From Pedobacter chitinilyticus (GTDB taxonomy: Bacteria; Bacteroidota; Bacteroidia; Sphingobacteriales; Sphingobacteriaceae): a stretch of 64,000 nt of DNA. The first letter of the stretch is position 1; every line of letters begins with the position of its first letter. The position numbers and the translations under genes were made by a program. The stretch is taken from contig NZ_QMHN01000006.1 in assembly GCF_003313385.1 (NCBI RefSeq), forward strand, positions 173,158 to 237,157. The letters run 5' to 3'. The notes below the pieces were generated by a model, which was not told the origin of the DNA, ran no database searches, and worked only from the letters and a program-made list of their open reading frames with translations. Shown in pieces: positions 60,905-64,000 of this stretch.

Positions 60905-62101
60905 ATGCTTACCCAACGACAACTTTTTTTAAAACATAACGCTCAAACTTCTACCACTCCATTAATGCTTGAATTTGTGAAAGCCCAGGGAGTGAACCTA
61001 TATAATAAAGAAGGAAAAGCTTACATCGATTTAATTGCTGGCATTGGGGTAAGCAACGTTGGCCATTGCCATCCTAACGTGGTGACAGCCGTGCAAAAAC
61101 AAGTTGAAACCTACATGCACTTGATGGTTTATGGCGAGTTTGTACAAAGCCCGCAGGTTAATTTTGCTACTGCTTTAGCTTCGGTTTTACCTGAGCAACT
61201 TAACTGCACTTATTTTGTGAACTCTGGTGCCGAAGCGGTAGAGGGAGCCATGAAATTGGCCAAAAGATATACGGGAAGAAAAGGCTTTATTGCCTGCAAA
61301 AATGCCTACCACGGCAGCACACAAGGCGCAGAAAGCTTGATGGAAAGCGATTTCTACTCTGCTGGCTACGGTCCGTTTTTGCCACATGTAGATTTTATCT
61401 CCCACAACCATATTGCCGATTTAACAAAAATTACCGACCAAACTGCCGCTGTTTTTATTGAACCTATACAAGGCGAGGCTGGCGTGAGGGTAGCTGACCA
61501 AGCTTTTATGGAAGCTTTAAAAGCAAGATGTTTGGCCACTGGTACACTTTTGATATTCGATGAAATCCAAACAGGTTTTGGTAGAACTGGAAAAATGTTT
61601 GCCTTTGAGCATTATGGTGTTACCCCAGATATCCTTCTTTTAGCCAAAGGTATTGGCGGTGGAATGCCTATTGGTGCTTTTATCAGTTCGGCAGAAATCA
61701 TGTCGGTATTATCCTTTAACCCCATCTTAGGCCATATGACTACTTTTGGCGGCCATCCCGTGTGTTGTGCTGCTGGACTAGCTACCTTAAACACGCTGTT
61801 AGATGAAAATATTGTAGCTGACGTTGAAGCAAAAGGCAATTTATTCAAAGAACTGTTACAACATCCAGCGATTAACGAAATACGCGGCAAAGGCTTGATG
61901 CTTGCCGTAAGTTTTGATAGTTTTGAGATTAATAAAGCAATTATTGATGCCTGCATTGAAGACTGCATTATTACCGACTGGTTTTTGCATTGTAGTGATG
62001 CCATGCGTATTGCTCCCCCCCTCACCATTACCGAGGATGAAATCAAGGCAGCGTGCGACATTATTTTAAGAAATATAGAGAAAATTTGCCCCTCAAAATA
62101 G
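60905..62101 (+). CDS. Class III aminotransferase (acetylornithine/succinylornithine-like)
   Basis: A 398-residue PLP enzyme of the acetylornithine/ornithine/4-aminobutyrate aminotransferase class. FVNSGAEAVEGAMKLAKRYTG near 104-124, LIFDEIQTGFGRTGK near 217-231 and PLP-Lys248 in LAKGIGGGMPIGA are present. The exact amine donor is not visible; it is often annotated as an aspartate aminotransferase family protein. No arginine genes lie nearby. Confidence 0.9.
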   Translation: MLTQRQLFLKHNAQTSTTPLMLEFVKAQGVNLYNKEGKAYIDLIAGIGVSNVGHCHPNVVTAVQKQVETYMHLMVYGEFVQSPQVNFATALASVLPEQLNCTYFVNSGAEAVEGAMKLAKRYTGRKGFIACKNAYHGSTQGAESLMESDFYSAGYGPFLPHVDFISHNHIADLTKITDQTAAVFIEPIQGEAGVRVADQAFMEALKARCLATGTLLIFDEIQTGFGRTGKMFAFEHYGVTPDILLLAKGIGGGMPIGAFISSAEIMSVLSFNPILGHMTTFGGHPVCCAAGLATLNTLLDENIVADVEAKGNLFKELLQHPAINEIRGKGLMLAVSFDSFEINKAIIDACIEDCIITDWFLHCSDAMRIAPPLTITEDEIKAACDIILRNIEKICPSK

Positions 62102-62107
62102 CTTGGG

Positions 62108-62785
62108 ATGAACGTATTGATTGTTGAAGACGAAAAAAGCCTAGCCTTAGAAATCAATGATTTCCTAAGCAAGGAAGGCTATATTATAGACCACGCCAGA
62201 AGAAAAGCTTCGGCAGAGGAGAAAATTTTCGTTAACAGCTATGATTTTATCCTGCTTGATTTAGGCTTACCAGATGGCGACGGCTTTGAGTTGTTAAAAC
62301 TAATTAAAGGTTTGAAAGACCGAGATGATGCCATCATTATTCTCACCGCTAGAAGTGCAGTAGACGACCGCATTAAAGGATTGGAAGAGGGTGCTGACGA
62401 CTATTTGCCTAAACCTTTCTCGCTGAACGAGCTTTTGGCAAGAATGCATGCTGTAACCCGTAGAAAGCACAAGTTGGAGAAAAACGACATCCAAGTACAT
62501 GATTTTGTATTAGATATCCAGAATAGGGTGGTTACCTTTAAAGGAGAAAGAATTCATTTGACCAAAAAGGAATTTGAGATTTTAAATTATCTGGTATTGA
62601 ACAAAAATCGTGTAGTATCACGTACGAGCCTTACCGAACACGTTTGGGGAGATATTTTAGAGGTCAACTCTGATTCGAACTTTGTGGATGTACACGTTAA
62701 AAATCTTCGCAAAAAACTGATGTGCCATGCCAAAACCGATTGGCTGGAAACTGTAAGGAGTATTGGTTATAGGATAACGCTTTAA
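62108..62785 (+). CDS. OmpR/PhoB-type response regulator
   Basis: A 225-residue regulator. The receiver domain has the acidic pair Glu7-Asp8, phospho-acceptor Asp51 and Lys in DYLPKPF. A winged-helix C-terminus (about 130-225) has KKEFEILNYLVLNKNRVVSR. It is paired with the kinase that begins 12 bases downstream. Confidence 0.95.
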   Translation: MNVLIVEDEKSLALEINDFLSKEGYIIDHARRKASAEEKIFVNSYDFILLDLGLPDGDGFELLKLIKGLKDRDDAIIILTARSAVDDRIKGLEEGADDYLPKPFSLNELLARMHAVTRRKHKLEKNDIQVHDFVLDIQNRVVTFKGERIHLTKKEFEILNYLVLNKNRVVSRTSLTEHVWGDILEVNSDSNFVDVHVKNLRKKLMCHAKTDWLETVRSIGYRITL

Positions 62786-62797
62786 TTTGGGATAAGC

Positions 62798-64000
62798 ATG
62801 AGACTGCAAGAAAAACTTACTTTATATAATGCCGCCACCAAAATTGCACTCATTTTTATCCTCGGAACCATTATTTTATTTTCTCTAGAAAAAATTTCCA
62901 TCAACCACTTAGATAATCGGTTATCTAAAAAAGAAACCAAACTCATCAGAAACCTGAATGATAGCGAGGTGGATAGTTTGTTGAATGCCGAACAGACTTT
63001 TACTGACTATAATATCTTGAAGGACGAGTTTATTGTACTCACACTTATTCCAAAGCAAAAAAAACTTGATACAACGGAAAAATTCAGCACAGGAGATCGT
63101 GAAATTATGGGCGATATTGAGGCCTACCGCATCCTCACGAAGCAATTTGAGTACAAAAACAAATATTATCAGCTAGAACTGGGTACTACGGCTGCTGGTG
63201 CCATCTCCATCAAAAAATCATTAGGGATTTACATGTTCATTGTACTGATGGTTTCACTTTCCATTACTTTGGTAACAGATTATGCTTTCACCAGGTTCCT
63301 GCTCAAGCCTTTTTATAAAATATTGGATCAAAAGATTAACAAGGTTAACGACCCTATCACCTTCGATTACAGCAAGATTCCGACCAACACTACCGACTTT
63401 GTTCTTTTGGATGATAGCATTAACGGTTTGATGAGGAAAATTACCGATTTATTTCTGCTGGAAAAACAATTTATCGCCAATGTTTCGCACGAATTGCTTA
63501 CCCCAATTTCTATTTTAAATGGCAGGTTAGAAAATATTCTTGCTTCAGAAACACTAGCGGTAGAACATGAAGAAAAAATCATGGCCTCGCTAAAAACATT
63601 GAGCAGGTTAAAATCCATTATCAATAGCTTGTTGTTAATTTCCAAAGTAGAAAACGAACAATACGTTAAAAAGGACCAGATTGTCATTAGGCAAGAACTG
63701 GAAGATATCTACGAAGATTTAACAGAACGTATTTCAGACAAACGCATTACTTACGAAAATCAAACTCAGGAGGATTTCATTTTCTTAGGGAACCAGCCTT
63801 TAATCCATACGTTACTCATCAACATCATCAACAACGCCATTAAGTACAGCAAAAATGCTGGAAAAATCGTCATCTCAGACCAATTAACGGAAGTTGCCTA
63901 CACCCTTAGCATTACTGACAATGGTATCGGTATGGAGAATGAAATCGTCAAAAAAGCATTCCATCGCTTTGAAAGAGAAAACAACGAAGAGGTTAGCGGC
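62798..64000 (+). CDS. Sensor histidine kinase (truncated by window end)
   Basis: An open frame from ATG at 62798 runs to the window end (401 codons, no stop). Two membrane segments (residues 14-32 and about 143-164) enclose a periplasmic sensor part. The H-box with His231 lies in NVSHELLTPIS, the N-box NIINNAIKYSK near 338, and the G1 box DNGIGM follows. The ATP-binding domain is cut near its F-box. It partners the OmpR-type regulator 12 bases upstream. Confidence 0.93.
   Translation, partial: MRLQEKLTLYNAATKIALIFILGTIILFSLEKISINHLDNRLSKKETKLIRNLNDSEVDSLLNAEQTFTDYNILKDEFIVLTLIPKQKKLDTTEKFSTGDREIMGDIEAYRILTKQFEYKNKYYQLELGTTAAGAISIKKSLGIYMFIVLMVSLSITLVTDYAFTRFLLKPFYKILDQKINKVNDPITFDYSKIPTNTTDFVLLDDSINGLMRKITDLFLLEKQFIANVSHELLTPISILNGRLENILASETLAVEHEEKIMASLKTLSRLKSIINSLLLISKVENEQYVKKDQIVIRQELEDIYEDLTERISDKRITYENQTQEDFIFLGNQPLIHTLLINIINNAIKYSKNAGKIVISDQLTEVAYTLSITDNGIGMENEIVKKAFHRFERENNEEVSG

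Overview
The window looks like a chromosomal segment of a Bacteroidota bacterium, most likely a Sphingobacteriaceae (Pedobacter-like) species. The reasons are: type IX secretion (T9SS) C-terminal sorting domains of both type A and type B, PorT, PorP/SprF and PorE-like proteins, Bacteroidota-restricted families (DUF4290, DUF6089, DUF5117-type metalloproteases), promoter -7 boxes of the form TAnnTTTG right next to start codons, and low-GC coding with few Shine-Dalgarno motifs. I see no rRNA, tRNA, prophage, insertion sequence or CRISPR array. Most of the window is vertically inherited core genome, interspersed with small palindromic repeats.

Layout. 1-3456: an end-truncated gene, two unrecognised genes and the Hsp70 chaperone hscA. 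3508-10557: envelope and secreted proteins (DUF2059, a HEYVH metallopeptidase, a Sel1-repeat protein with DnaJ-like cysteine motifs, a 950-residue T9SS cargo, a lipocalin-like lipoprotein). 10663-13540: a NarL-type two-component system. 13651-16566: a pair of bacterial PH-domain membrane proteins and a small hydrolase framed by two copies of a MITE-like repeat. 16834-23558: DUF493, PcrA/UvrD helicase, a candidate structured RNA, DUF4290, murA and an acyltransferase. 23592-29214: GNAT, a zinc metalloprotease, holA and an HsdR_N-domain protein. 29691-40285: a long minus-strand housekeeping cluster (PurF-like protein, murI, two Skp/OmpH proteins, bamA, uppS, DUF6089, nadK, CBS protein, hydrolase). 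40402-44870: YqeY, SDR, porT, menG, engB and a UbiA-type prenyltransferase. 45116-50677: kup, a miniature T9SS cargo, an FAH-family hydrolase, an M23 peptidase and a peroxiredoxin. 50816-56905: a four-gene minus-strand operon of a collagen-like protein, a T9SS type B protein, PorP/SprF and an OmpA/PorE-like protein. 57131-64000: split transketolase, an ECF sigma operon, a class III aminotransferase and an OmpR/histidine kinase pair cut by the window end.

Genes that work together. BamA, the two Skp-like chaperones, UppS, MurI, MurA and the M23 peptidase all serve envelope construction. MenG and the UbiA-type protein belong to quinone synthesis. PorT, PorE/PorP-like proteins and three CTD-bearing proteins belong to the T9SS surface system. 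The most promising unusual unit is the collagen-like operon, which looks like a surface-fibre module: a triple-helix protein, a T9SS type B partner, its PorP/SprF outer-membrane partner and a peptidoglycan-binding OmpA protein. Other points of interest are a MITE-flanked hydrolase whose stop codon lies inside the repeat, a layered hairpin RNA candidate upstream of DUF4290/murA, and an ECF sigma operon with a three-repeat membrane protein and a Spy/CnrX-like protein.

All functional calls come from reading translated motifs by eye; no database search was run.
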